Positions 18,450 to 26,958 are shown, counted from the first letter of the stretch. The stretch: DNA of 27,321 nucleotides from Euglena gracilis (GCA_900893395.1 CAAHFI010765836.1:1-27321); one strand, 5' to 3'. The notes: generated by a model from the letters alone, not told the origin. Numbers and translations: made by a program.

Positions 18450-18850
18450 CCCAGGGTTCGATATAAGGAGAGGAGGGGGGGTCCGGACCCCTGCGGGCCA
18501 GGAGGGGGGGGGGGGTGGGGGACACCCCCCCACCTAAACAGTGGCGCGGTCAGGGTGACCGATTTTCGGCCCGGCGCGAAGCACCGTGCCGAAATTTTTT
18601 GACCCCCCCAAATCGACCAAAAGTGCCATTTTGGGCACTTTTTGGGCAAAAATTGGCCAAAAATGCAAAAAAAATTCGGCGCAAAGCGCCGGAGGAGAAA
18701 AATTGACCCTTTTTGGGGGTCCCGGGTACCCCCCCGGTCGGTCCGGACCCCCTTGCAGGTGGGGGGGTGGTCCGGACCCCCTGCTGGCCAGGAGGGGGGG
18801 GACACCCCCCCACCTAAACCATGTACGCCCTCCTTATATCGAACCCTGGG
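18450..18850. mobile_element. Family B inverted-repeat element with 21 bp perfect terminal repeats
   Basis: CCCAGGGTTCGATATAAGGA plus G at 18450-18470 is repeated exactly inverted at 18830-18850. Flanking gtgtcacc and gggtcgcc agree at six of eight positions, a possible worn 8 bp duplication. Inside, a roughly 60 bp block (ggtccggacccc…ggccaggagg…acacccccccacctaaac) occurs twice, at about 18479-18540 and 18768-18820, around a ggcgcaaagcgccgg palindrome. The CAGGG terminus is shared with family A, so the two may be related hAT-like non-autonomous elements. It has no coding capacity. Confidence 0.75.
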
Positions 18851-19436
18851 GTCGCCCCCACTCATGGAGGCGTGGGACCCCCCCCAAAAAACCGGGTTGT
18901 CTGGAGGCATCCCCAAAAAATTTCTAGCAGGTACCCCTCTCAAAGTGAGTCCTCTGATCCTCGCTCCCCTCTGTGTGTGGTGGGTGCCACCTCCCAAAAG
19001 ACATCCTGGTGGTGTTGTCGCTTTGATGTGATTTTTCCCGGATCCTCAAAAAGCCAAATGCAGATGGTATCGACTGTGCAATTTCTCTCACACAATGCCT
19101 CAGCTGTTATGTGCCTGCTTGTGGCGTGCTTGCTTATGCTTTATTGTGGCATCGAAATGTGAGCACCAATGCTGCCGATTTTTCTTATTTCACGGTATGT
19201 CTTTTTTCATGTGTAAAATTCTCGGAAAATTCAAAAAAGAAGCAATGCAAGCAATGTCAATCAAACTGACTGTTTTCTTTCGTTAGTTTCAGCGAAAAAC
19301 GCGCAGTGCGCCGCCCGAGGGCCTGGGGCGACCCCCAGGGGGCTGGTCCTGGACCCACCCACCCCCCGGGGGTCTTCCGAGTAAAGAAGAAGCATGGATG
19401 GGAAAGACTTGGACACAAACGGCCTCCGCGTGGGAC
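18851..19436. other. Unique sequence and element fragments, no gene recognised
   Basis: No exon signature was found. At 19340-19385, ggctggtcctggacccaccc and gggggtcttccgag resemble rearranged parts of the family A ends, probably an old fragment. Confidence 0.35.
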
Positions 19437-19520
19437 CCCGCTTCCGACGTACAGGTCCGCCAGTACGTGGCTGTGCCGCTGCAGTAGGGTCTTGTTGGAG
19501 AGGACAATGGTGGGGCCCCG
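19437..19520 (-). CDS. Candidate internal exon, unrecognised
   Basis: The minus-strand frame RGPTIVLSNKTLLQRHSHVL followed by ADLYVGSG has strong GC3 bias. The exon would begin after atccccgcag (AG at 19521-19522) and end at GGG/GTCCCA (19437/19436), or slightly earlier at TAC/GTCGGA. An alternative acceptor at 19555-19556 (cattgcag) gives an in-frame start DFLFKAAGIPAAGP that is one base out of register with the rest across a GGGGCCCC run (19513-19520). Either that start is not used or there is an indel. The amphipathic LLQRHSHVLADLYV segment is not recognised. It lies 286 bp downstream of the stop of the preceding island. Confidence 0.48.
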
Positions 19521-19734
19521 CTGCGGGGATCCCGGCGGCTTTGAATAAGAAGTCCTGCAATGTTCTGGGAAGGCGCTGCTCACGCGTTCAGGGGTGCAGT
19601 CGGGACCAGTTTTTTTCTTTTATCCAACAATGCCAATCTTCGCTTTTGGGGGGGCGTTCTTTTGGGGGATCACTATTGTTGAGATTAGCATTAGCTGGCC
19701 CGCCCCAAAAGAATTTCTGCCTTCAAACCCCCCC

Positions 19735-19800
19735 TGCAGGGGCACTGTCGGCACTGTGGGGCACTGTGGGGGCACTGCAGGGCACTGCACTGCACTGCAC
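19735..19800. repeat. GGCACTG-type short tandem repeat
   Basis: Variants of ggcactgt, ggcactgc and actgc are repeated about eight times just downstream (minus strand) of the stop codon of the exon at 19806-19989. No function is apparent. Confidence 0.75.
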
Positions 19801-19805
19801 CATTC

Positions 19806-19989
19806 TCATCCGCAAGCTCCCGCGAGGCCCCAGATGTGGTCCATCCGGTCCGCGAAGGTGAACGCCGCCTGCTGGGCGGTGCTGGAGCCGCCCACGCACT
19901 CTCCGCCGCCGCCCGGCAGGGCCTCCGCCATTGAGGCGAGCCCGAGAAACGGGGCAGCGTTCCGCTCCGGCATCTCCGTTTCTGAGTTG
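19806..19989 (-). CDS. Candidate 3'-terminal exon, unrecognised
   Basis: On the minus strand cacctccgttttcag (AG at 19990-19991) opens a frame NSETEMPERNAAPFLGLASM, then AEALPGGGGECVGG, then SSTAQQAAFTFADRMDHIWG, ending in TGA at 19806-19808. From codon six on, almost every third base is G or C, one of the strongest signals in the window. The length (1 + 61x3 bases) fits the phase-2 end of the exon at 21543-21757, so the two may be consecutive across a 1.55 kb intron. A later acceptor at 19982-19983 is possible. No good GT donor precedes the stop, which is why I call it terminal. The aromatic-rich AAFTFADRMDHIWG end looks like a conserved core, but I do not recognise the family. Confidence 0.6.
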
Positions 19990-20039
19990 CTGAAAACGGA
20001 GGTGTTTATTTTGAACTCCTCCGGCTTCGATCCGTTATC

Positions 20040-20100
20040 CCCCCCGACCTTTGACACGCCACAGTACGGGGAAAGTGCAGTTGACACGGGGGGCTGTCAT
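20040..20100. repeat. Repeat shared with 24505-24570
   Basis: Ttgacacgccacagtacggg, gaaagtgcagttgacac, a G run and tgtcatgga match 24519-24570 almost base for base. It lies just upstream (minus strand) of the acceptor of the exon at 19806-19989. This copy lacks the clear CCCCCTTGT end seen in the other. Confidence 0.65.
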
Positions 20101-21542
20101 GGACCAGCCTATCAAGGACAGCTCCCCCCCCAGGAAGTTGTCGCTTGACAGTCAGCCAGTGCAAGCAGGTGATATTACCAGGTGATGACTTCCAGGGGGC
20201 CTGTGGTGGACTTTCCACCGTGAGAAGGCAGGTGGTTTGGGCTTGAGGTGGCAACTTCCAGGGTAGTTGGCAAACTCGTAGGGTGAATGTCTTAAAGAAA
20301 CCTGCGAAAAAAATCAGCATCATTCCGGCAATCATTTCAGGCATTCTTGGATCATTGTCCATACAAACTTATCCAGTCACATTTGGAACATGGGGATTTA
20401 ATTTTTGACCCATTCGATGCCCAGATGGCCCTTGTCCCACCATTAAAACATAGAATTTAAAAAAACCTTAAAACAACGGAAAACCCTGCCTCAAAAACCT
20501 TCATTTTTGGGGAAAAATTGCCTTGAAAATAATATCTCTTACAACTTCTACCACTTTGCGCAAAAAAAATGGGTATGAATGCATTGGACCAGTCCCCCAA
20601 CCTCATCAGGGTGTCAGTTTCGGAAGTTGCCAGCTGTCAGGTGACAGTTTCTGGGGGGGGGTCCCGGGGGGGGGGGGTACCCTGCCGGAGGTGGGGTTTT
20701 CTATATTTGGCGCTTCGCCAAACACAGGGGAAGAACACAAGTTTTTGGACCCCAATTGACCCCAAAAATTGGTTCCCTTCGAGTCCCTCCCCAGGGGGGT
20801 GGGTGGGTGGGTGGGTGGGTGGGTGGGTGGGTGGGTCCAACGAGCTTTATGGGCTTAAAACTCACAATCCTGCATAATCCCACAAAATCCCGCATAAATT
20901 TCATGGTCAAAGGCGCTTCATCAGCACCACCAATGTGCTTTTCTGTTGTAATTTCAGATTTCTTTCCACGGTGAATTTCTTCTTTTTTCATTTTTTTCCT
21001 GACCCAAAGCCCAATTTTTTGCGATTTCTCCAATTTTTCATTTTTCTGTTGGATTATCTTCTTTGTTTGTTTGGCTCACCGTAGTGCAGAGGACGGGTTA
21101 TTATTTGGTATTTGTCAAATGCATACAATTTACCTCGAAAATGCTTGCATTTGACCCCAAAGAGATATCTACACGTTTCGAAAATGCACCCTAATGTTTG
21201 CATTTTCCGATATTTTTGTTTTCGTTTGGATCTGCCAATTTACACTGTTGTCCTTTTTTATCAGAAGGGATGGCATCAAGGTTATCAGGGAGAGGCCCAA
21301 CCAGATTCACCAATTGCCCATGCTCCCATCCTAACTCGGTCGAGAAAATTCTGGGACGGAAGCAGTTGTGTAAAAGTGTAATAAAAAAACAATATATGCG
21401 CACAAAAATATCCAAAATTGAAAAGAAAAAAAACCTTTTGATACCCTGCCTTTTTTCAACCTCTTTTTGGAAATTGACCTTTTTTTTGGAAATCAGCCTC
21501 TATTTTCCCTGTGATCTGCCAGCAGACACAATGGGAAACAAC
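20101..21542. other. Intron-like sequence, no gene recognised
   Basis: A/T-rich mixed sequence would form most of the intron between the exons at 21543 and 19989. It contains the (GGGT)n tract at 20794-20836 and G runs near 20655 and 20668. No frame has codon bias. Confidence 0.45.
20794..20836. repeat. (GGGT)n tract, G-quadruplex-capable on the plus strand
   Basis: Nine or ten consecutive gggt units form an uninterrupted run. Four or more G3 tracts with single-base loops are the classic requirement for a G-quadruplex. Here it would form in the template-opposite strand of the minus-strand gene. Confidence 0.9.
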
Positions 21543-21757
21543 TTTCTGCTTCCAAAGAGACGCCCTGGGAACCAGACCGTCCACGGCCTCGACCTCCGGC
21601 GGCGCATCGACCCCTCCGCCTCCAAGCTCTGCATGCGGCTGAACTCCCGCTGGAGCTGCCTGAGCCAGGGGAGGACCCGGACAGGGCAATGCCAACGCCG
21701 CGCGAGGCACACCCTGCACGACACCGGGCACATCGTGTGGCGCACGGCGCGGTTTCG
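21543..21757 (-). CDS. Candidate internal exon, unrecognised; both strands show exon-like codon bias
   Basis: The minus strand opens after gggtaatttcag (AG at 21758-21759) and reads RNRAVRHTMCPVSC, then further on LRQLQREFSRMQSLEAEGSM and RPWTVWFPGRLFGSR, to an AGAAA/GTTGTT donor (21543/21542). It ends in phase 2, matching the exon at 19806-19989. An earlier donor ACG/GTCTGG at 21578 is possible. The plus-strand frame (TMGNNFLLPKRRP, then TVHGLDLRRRIDPSASKL) has nearly equal GC3, because third positions of the two frames coincide. I prefer minus for agreement with neighbours. No family is recognised. A family C element sits 13 bp upstream of the acceptor. Confidence 0.42.
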
Positions 21758-21770
21758 CTGAAATTACCCA

Positions 21771-21859
21771 CCCCCCCCCTTGTCGTACGACCGGGTTCCT
21801 GCAACCTGCGACCGGGGGGTGGTCGTAAATGAGGGGTGGTCGTACGACAAGGGGGGGGG
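21771..21859. mobile_element. Family C inverted-repeat element with 22 bp perfect ends
   Basis: Nine C followed by TTGTCGTACGACC at 21771-21792 is the exact inverse of 21838-21859. The interior (about 45 bp) holds cctgcaacctgcgaccgggg and ggtcgtaaatgaggggtggtcg. It shares the CCCCCTTGTC…GACC terminus with the elements at 4663 and 6952 but not their tandem inner word. It lies immediately upstream, on the minus strand, of the acceptor of the exon at 21543-21757. Confidence 0.7.
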
Positions 21860-22715
21860 GGGGCGGGTACCTAAAAAAAGCTGCAATTCTCAGTTTCGGT
21901 CTGAATGAAAAAAATATTGCTTGCATTGCTTCTGAATTTTTCGAAAACTTTGGACACAAAAGACACAACATGAAGGAAAAAAATCAGCGGAAGCATTTTG
22001 AACACAAAACCATTTCGTCCAGCCGCAATGTGTTGAACCAATATTGCTCATTTATGTCACATCCGGCGCCACTGTTACCCACCCCCGAACAATGGCCCCA
22101 TGGGTAATTATTCAAACACGCAATTAAAAACTCGGGCAGGGGATGTTATTTGGGGGGCTGTTTTTTGGGGGGGAGGGCTGTTATTCAGAGTTTTGTGTCA
22201 GAAAATTGGCTCCCAACAGAACTCAAAACCCCATTTTCCCAAAAAAAAATACCTTTCAGGGCCCTCTTGTCAAGATGAATGTCGCGGTTGTGCAAAAAAA
22301 AAAACAACAAAAGATTTCAGAAAATATTGCTTTTCCCTGTGACAAGCTCTGGAATATATTTTTAGTGACTCCCAAGGGGTGGGCATTTTTCCCCTGGCCC
22401 AAACCCCACCCACTATTTTTGAAAACCCACCCATCCACGACCCCCCCCCCCGCCGTTGAGTGATCAACAAATAATTTGGGAATCACTTAAGAAGTGCACC
22501 TGCAGCCCAACGTTGATTGGTTTTCCCCTAAACTGAACAGAACCTTCCATTTTGTGTTGTATGTGCGTACACACAGGAAATAAGCCATCACATGCGACAT
22601 TTGCACGCACAAGCATCAATAAAAAAAACTGTAAAAAATCAGTCAACAACAACAGCTCAAAGAAACTTGGAGGGATCCCGGGGAAACCCGGGAACACTTC
22701 GGCTGGCGCAACCCC
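21860..22715. other. Intergenic-like sequence, no gene recognised
   Basis: Lies between the stop of the five-exon model (22716) and the next exon island. It contains ttatttggggggctg words like those near position 500, and dispersed repeat D copy 2 at 22383-22412. No codon bias was found on either strand. Confidence 0.4.
22383..22412. repeat. Dispersed repeat D, copy 2
   Basis: Gcatttttcccctggcccaa followed by accccaccca matches 540-576 beside the OTU exon, in the same orientation. Neighbouring cccacccatcc and C runs suggest a longer but diverged element. Confidence 0.45.
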
Positions 22716-22868
22716 TCAGGGGGATCCGTCCGCCCCTGCCCGAGCCTCCGGCAGCTCCCAGTGCTCCGCCAGCAGGCCCACAGCGGCCCGCACGAGGTGG
22801 GTGCACGCCTGCATGTGGGCGGCATGGGTGCGGCGGCCGGTGGAGGACAGCCCCGCGTGGGGCCAGGG
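22716..22868 (-). CDS. Five-exon gene model, 3'-terminal exon
   Basis: On the minus strand ccttcccgcacag (AG at 22869-22870) is followed by PWPHAGLSSTGRRTHAAHMQ, then ACTHLVRAAVGLLAEHWELP and EARAGADGSP, then TGA at 22716-22718: exactly 51 codons from phase 0, matching the phase-0 end of the exon at 23820-23919. Third positions are almost all G/C. The AHMQACTHLVRAAVGLLAEHWE segment is a clear amphipathic helix. I see no GT donor before the stop, so I take it as the C-terminus. A GC-type donor after LPE cannot be excluded. The family is not recognised. Confidence 0.6.
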   Translation of the reverse strand, partial: PWPHAGLSSTGRRTHAAHMQACTHLVRAAVGLLAEHWELPEARAGADGSP

Positions 22869-23159
22869 CTGTGCGGGAAGGCCTGGCGCGGGGGGGGGGG
22901 GGGGGCGGTCCGACCCCCCACCACCGATAGGGCTGCATGGATTCCCGGACAGCCCTGCGTGTGGCTAAGGGCCGAGCCCAGGCCGGTGCTTCAGACCACC
23001 ATCAAGGGTGAGGGCTTCGGGCTGGCATTCTCAGTACCAGGGGCCCTCCCGACCCCCTGTCCATGGCACAGAAATGCGCCACGAACGGGCCAATAGCACA
23101 TGAGTGTGCCACCGGTACAAATGCAACAATAAAATAATATGAGTGATACATATTGTTTT

Positions 23160-23490
<331 letters not shown>

Positions 23491-23550
23491 TACAACAACA
23501 ACAAAAAAACAACACAACAACAACAACAGAACAACAACAACAACAACAAT
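23491..23550. repeat. (CAA)n-rich tract
   Basis: Imperfect caa units with aaaaaac and cag interruptions continue the (AAT)n block on its right side. Confidence 0.8.
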
Positions 23551-23603
23551 AATAATAATACATATATATAGTTAATAATGGCACATATATATGTTTAATA
23601 ATA

Positions 23604-23606
<3 letters not shown>

Positions 23607-23664
<58 letters not shown>
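23607..23664. repeat. (TA)n dinucleotide microsatellite
   Basis: About 29 uninterrupted TA units, preceded by two shorter catatatatatg motifs. The tract is self-complementary and therefore able to extrude as a cruciform. Confidence 0.95.
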
Positions 23665-23667
<3 letters not shown>

Positions 23668-23819
23668 CAACGTTGTTTGAATGCGTCGGTGGAGAATCGT
23701 TGGGGAGCGGGGGGCAGGACGTTTTTCTGTGGAACACCCGTTTTTTGAAAAGGAAGGAAGCCTGCCGGGAGTTCCGCTGGGCCGCTTTTGGACCGGTGGG
23801 AGCGTCCTTCAGCAAGGAC

Positions 23820-23919
23820 CTGGTGTTGGATGGCCGCCACGAGGTCTCCCTTCAGCTGCAGGAGGGACTCGCTGAGGGCGGTGGCGGAGCTGCAGGGGGG
23901 CGCCAGGCCGCTGAGGACT
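23820..23919 (-). CDS. Five-exon gene model, exon 4
   Basis: A 100 bp minus-strand exon lies between cgcgag (AG at 23920-23921) and CACCAG/GTCCTT (23820/23819). One base completes a codon from the previous exon, then VLSGLAPPCSSATALSESLL and QLKGDLVAAIQHQ, ending in phase 0. Thirty-one of the 33 whole codons end in G or C. The bias stops at the donor. The region looks helical; no motif is recognised. The downstream intron (951 bp) carries the large (AAT)n/(TA)n block. Confidence 0.6.
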
Positions 23920-23920
23920 C

Positions 23921-24504
23921 TCGCGTAACAAGTTGGATTTTCACGTCATCTCTAAGGCCACTTGTTCTCACAGAAGCCCAAACCAAAGCATGATTTTTCG
24001 CACTTCCGCCAACCTGTCCTGCTCTGCGCCAAGTCCGTTCGAGCCCCCAGCCCCCCCCCTGCCCCCTTGTCAGGGCCCTGGCTGGAAGTGGCCCGACTGA
24101 GGGTCAACCAATGTACCCAAAAATCGACGTGTCAAAAATGAACAAAAGAACTTCGACGTGTGCAAAATATGGATTTTTACGACCCCAAATTTGCCCAGGC
24201 CATCCTTATAGACCTGTTTTCGTCATTTTTTTTCATTTTTTTTTTGCACACCCAGAAGGGGAAAAAAAAAACTGCTGCAGCCCAGCCAACCTTCGGGTGA
24301 CTGAAAAACAAATTTAAACTTGTCGATGGGGGGAGCGGTCCGCAGCTGGAAAAGAGCTGCTGGCTGTGAATGGGGTCCACTTTGATTTATGCGACACCAT
24401 GCCCCCCACCCACCACAATGCTTTGCCCCCCAATCTGAAATTTACTATAGAGGAGTTTCCAAAACCCGTCAGACAGAAAAAAAACCCAAATCCAGTCAGC
24501 TAAC
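23921..24504. other. Intron-like sequence, no gene recognised
   Basis: Mixed sequence with T and A runs at 24225-24275. No frame shows codon bias. It would be part of the intron between the exons at 24965 and 23919. Confidence 0.4.
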
Positions 24505-24570
24505 TCCCCCCCCCTTGTACTTGACACGCCAAAATACGGGGAAAGTGCGGTTGACAAGGGGGATGTCATG
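24505..24570. repeat. Small inverted-repeat element with CCCCCTTGT ends
   Basis: Ccccccccttgtac at the left and gacaaggggg at the right share a 9 bp inverse terminus. Inside, ttgacacgccaaaatacggg and gaaagtgcggttgac match 20040-20100. The terminus is the same as in family C. Confidence 0.55.
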
Positions 24571-24699
24571 GATACGCCGTGTCATGTGCACTGTACCCCG
24601 TGTGTCATAGACCAGCCGTGCAAAGACAAAGTGGGGGAAGGTACCCCATGGATACACGAAAGGGGGGAATGGGCAGAAGCACTTGTGTTCCCTGTGCCA

Positions 24700-24930
24700 A
24701 TACTCCTTTACACCGCTGCTGTAGCCGTGCCGGTCGCAGCGCAGCCGTGCCAAAAAAACAGTAGCACGGTAGTAGTACTACCGTGCTACTCATGATGCAC
24801 GGTAGGCATCATGAGCATCTACCGTGCTCATGATGCTGCCGTATCATGAGCCCGGCAGTGATACTACCGTGCTCACTCGTACGGTAGTGGCACGGTGTAT
24901 CGTGCTCACTACCGGAGCACGATAGCGAGC
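24700..24930. repeat. Cluster of nested palindromes built on CTACCGTGCT/AGCACGGTAG
   Basis: A perfect palindrome spans 24760-24790 (AGTAGCACGGTAGTA, one central base, then its inverse). Perfect hairpins follow at 24806-24836 (12 bp arms, 7-base loop) and 24898-24924 (10 bp arms, 7-base loop). Between and around them are at least six more direct or inverted copies of accgtgctca, gcacggtag or gccgtgcc, some also at 24724-24750. It lies in the intron just 3' of the exon at 24965-25062. Origin and function are unknown. Confidence 0.85.
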
Positions 24931-24964
24931 CCGAGCCCGTGCAGCCGGCCTGGGCGGGTTGTAC

Positions 24965-25062
24965 ATGCGGGCCTGGAGGCGGGCGAACACGTCGAAGAAC
25001 GACTGGGGGGACAGGTCCACGGAGACCGGCGGGACCTTCACCGGCTTGTCGGCCTTGAGCCG
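24965..25062 (-). CDS. Five-exon gene model, exon 3
   Basis: On the minus strand gcccccgcccccag (AG at 25063-25064) opens RLKADKPVKVPPVSVDLSPQ then SFFDVFARLQAR, ending at an AT/GTACAA donor (24965/24964): 32 codons plus two bases, phase 0 in and phase 2 out. All third positions are G or C. Both ends agree with the neighbouring candidate exons. The VDLSPQSFFDVFARLQ segment has the look of a conserved domain core with alternating hydrophobic and aromatic residues, but I do not recognise it. Confidence 0.65.
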
Positions 25063-25064
25063 CT

Positions 25065-25357
25065 GGGGGCGGGGGCTTTCACTGGGAGCTCGGTGGCCGT
25101 TGAAACGAGTAATTGGTCGGACAACGAGGAGCTGGTCACCGTCCGTTTGACCGAGGCAGGGTCACATTGGCAGGTACAGAAGCGCATGCTCCGCACCCGG
25201 GCGTATTGATCCCTCCAGACAAGTCAGCGAGAGTGCAGAAGGACAGCTTCGCAATCGGGTTGGGTCAGGGTGTAAAGAAAAAAGGCCCGCTTTCATTACA
25301 CACTGGATCCCTGAGATCAAGATGGGGAAGTTTCTCAAAAAAAAAAGAAAGAAACAC
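25065..25357. other. Intron-like sequence between candidate exons
   Basis: Short stretch with moderate GC and no bias in any frame. An A run on the plus strand (25337-25348) is a T run just inside the downstream donor on the minus strand. Confidence 0.4.
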
Positions 25358-25438
25358 CTGGCCGGTGCTCATGGTCGTCAACAGGACCCACCAGACGACG
25401 ATGTGGAGGTGGGCCTGGAACGTCTCGAGGGGGACGGC
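25358..25438 (-). CDS. Five-exon gene model, exon 2
   Basis: An 81 bp minus-strand exon, 27 codons in phase 0, lies between cctcctctcgtgaag (AG at 25439-25440) and GGCCAG/GTGTTT (25358/25357). It reads AVPLETFQAHLHIVVWWVLL then TTMSTGQ, with nearly all third positions G or C. The hydrophobic HIVVWWVLLTT segment could be a buried helix or part of a membrane span but is short. The bias continues some way upstream (PTLVRCSGSTLLP), so an earlier acceptor (ggcactgtccag, 25486-25487) is possible. The upstream intron carries the family A element at 25520-25721. The protein is not recognised. Confidence 0.58.
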
Positions 25439-25519
25439 CTTCACGAGAGGAGGACAAATGACGGTGGCCGCTGGACAGTGCCCAGGAAGGAGGGTGGAAC
25501 CGGAGCAGCGCACCAGCGT

Positions 25520-25721
25520 CGGGTTTTTTTTTAAGACCAGGGGGGGTCCCGGAAGACCCACTCACTTTTCTCTGAAAATGGCCAAAAAAAGCGAAAATGC
25601 CAAAAATAGCACTTTTTTAACAATTTTCGGCGCCGAAAAGTGTATCTCCGGGGGGGGGGGGGAGGCTCGGCCGGACCCACCCACCCTGCCCCCCCCGGGT
25701 CCAAGGCTAAAAAAACCCTGG
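25520..25721 (+). mobile_element. Family A element, copy 3: complete, with target duplication
   Basis: Left end CGGGTTTTTTTTTTAAGACC and inverted right end CAGGGTTTTTTTAGCC are the terminal repeats. CCAGCGT is duplicated at 25513-25519 and 25722-25728. The interior matches the copy at 13895 in order: gtccc, cccactca, gaaaatggcc, aaaaatagca, ggcgccgaaaagtgtatc, gggaggctcggccggaccca, ccaccctgcccccccc. It has the same orientation as the other two copies, antisense to the minus-strand exons, and lies in the proposed intron between 26356 and 25438. It is non-coding. Confidence 0.7.
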
Positions 25722-25729
25722 CCAGCGTA

Positions 25730-26355
25730 TTTTAAAGTTCAATCAGTCAACGGCTTTCCAGGATTCCTGCGAAGCCTCTCCCAATGGCTGCTGCCTGAAT
25801 TTGTGTGATTGCTGACAATGGACACTGACCCCGAGGGTTCAATGATACTGCACAAAACAATCAACACAAACTACACAAAAAGTTCAAAGCTGCACGAAAA
25901 TTGCATTGCAAATTTCATCACTTTCAGGGCCCTTTGAGACTATACACAATTTCTGGAAAAAAAATAGCTCCTTCTTTTTTTGACGGATTTTCCGTATGAA
26001 AACACTAAACTGGAAGGAAAAAAAAACAAACTGCAAGAGCAATTTGAATCTCATTTCTTAAGAAAAATGCAGATAAAAAAAATATCTCCGAGAACATCCC
26101 AAAGGCATGAACGTTCTCACGAGCACAAGTTAATTCAGAGTTTGAGAAATCATTTATTCATTGAAATTCAGAAGTCAGTGCAAACTGCCCAGAAGCCACA
26201 AGGGTGGCATTCAGTGATGCGCTCTGGAGGCGGCCCAACGGGTGACCCAAAATTTGCCACTAGCCCACAAGCAGTTGTTGGCAGACACCAGCAGTACTAC
26301 TGGTTTGGACTTTATACCGGTTTGGACTTTACAGGGACGTTCAGGGAAACAGGAC
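25730..26355. other. Intron-like sequence, no gene recognised
   Basis: A/T-rich sequence with A runs at 25957-26085. The plus frame at 25980-26495 (171 codons) has no codon bias, and part of it is the complement of the exon at 26356-26460. Confidence 0.4.
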
Positions 26356-26460
26356 AGTGCCCAGGGAGGCAGTCGAGAGGGCGAGGGCTGCGGACTGGGC
26401 TGGAAGGGTTCGGCACCACGCGGCTTTGCATGCGTCGGAGACGATGCGCATGCTGCACTC
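26356..26460 (-). CDS. Five-exon gene model, exon 1 (first visible)
   Basis: A 105 bp minus-strand exon of 35 codons in phase 0 starts after cactccggag (AG at 26461-26462) and ends at GGCACT/GTCCTG (26356/26355). It reads ECSMRIVSDACKAAWCRTLP then AQSAALALSTASLGT. Most third positions are G or C, with more exceptions than in the downstream exons. Three cysteines are present without a metal-binding spacing. Earlier exons of the gene probably lie beyond the (CAA)n tract or outside the window. No recognisable domain. Confidence 0.5.
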
Positions 26461-26521
26461 CTCCGGAGTGGACAAAGGGGGAAATTAAAATTTAAGGATT
26501 TGACCGAAGTGCCCACGTAAG

Positions 26522-26522
26522 C

Positions 26523-26593
<71 letters not shown>
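26522..26593. repeat. (CAA)n trinucleotide microsatellite, 24 units
   Basis: Uninterrupted caa units, followed by A/T-rich aataaataaataata. Minus-strand poly-Val frames are artefacts. Confidence 0.95.
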
Positions 26594-26594
<1 letters not shown>

Positions 26595-26763
26595 AAACAA
26601 CTAAATATAAATAACATACTATAATAAATAAATAATATAACAGGACCTAGCTACGATGAAAAGGGGCACAAAATATGCCACTTGGGAGCAGGCTGAGGTT
26701 TAGGCACTAACCCCCACCCCATTTAAAACTCAGGCGGCGGATCTCGCACTTGAGCTTTTTTCT

Positions 26764-26795
26764 TTGTCGATGTGCGCAATTGCGCACATCGACAA
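26764..26795. repeat. Perfect 32 bp palindrome centred on GCGCAATTGCGC
   Basis: TTGTCGATGTGCGCAA (26764-26779) is followed without spacer by its exact reverse complement (26780-26795). It is symmetrical enough to be an operator-like protein site or a cruciform. The centre repeats the TTGCGCAA word found at 2317-2425. Confidence 0.9.
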
Positions 26796-26821
26796 TTTTT
26801 GAAAAATCCTTGAACCGCCGA

Positions 26822-26958
26822 ATGCACCTAGGGAAACAAAAATACGTAACTGCACACTTCATGATACAAGTTAAGAAACACGAAGGTTACGAACTGTCAC
26901 CTGACGAGCTGTCTGAAAGGTCTGGAGCGACAGATTTGTATTCTTGTCTGTCAAAAAG
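26822..26958 (+). CDS. Possible plus-strand exon, unrecognised
   Basis: A plus-strand frame open from 26750 to 27163 contains ATG at 26822 and reads MIQVKKHEGYELSPDELSER then SGATDLYSCLSK up to a very good donor AAAAAG/GTGGGT (26958/26959), in phase 2. The peptide has a protein-like mix of charged and polar residues. A pyrimidine-rich acceptor (ttctgtctggtttcag) lies near 27118 for a following exon. There is no GC3 bias, the strand is opposite to the main genes, and no family is recognised, so it may be chance. Confidence 0.27.
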
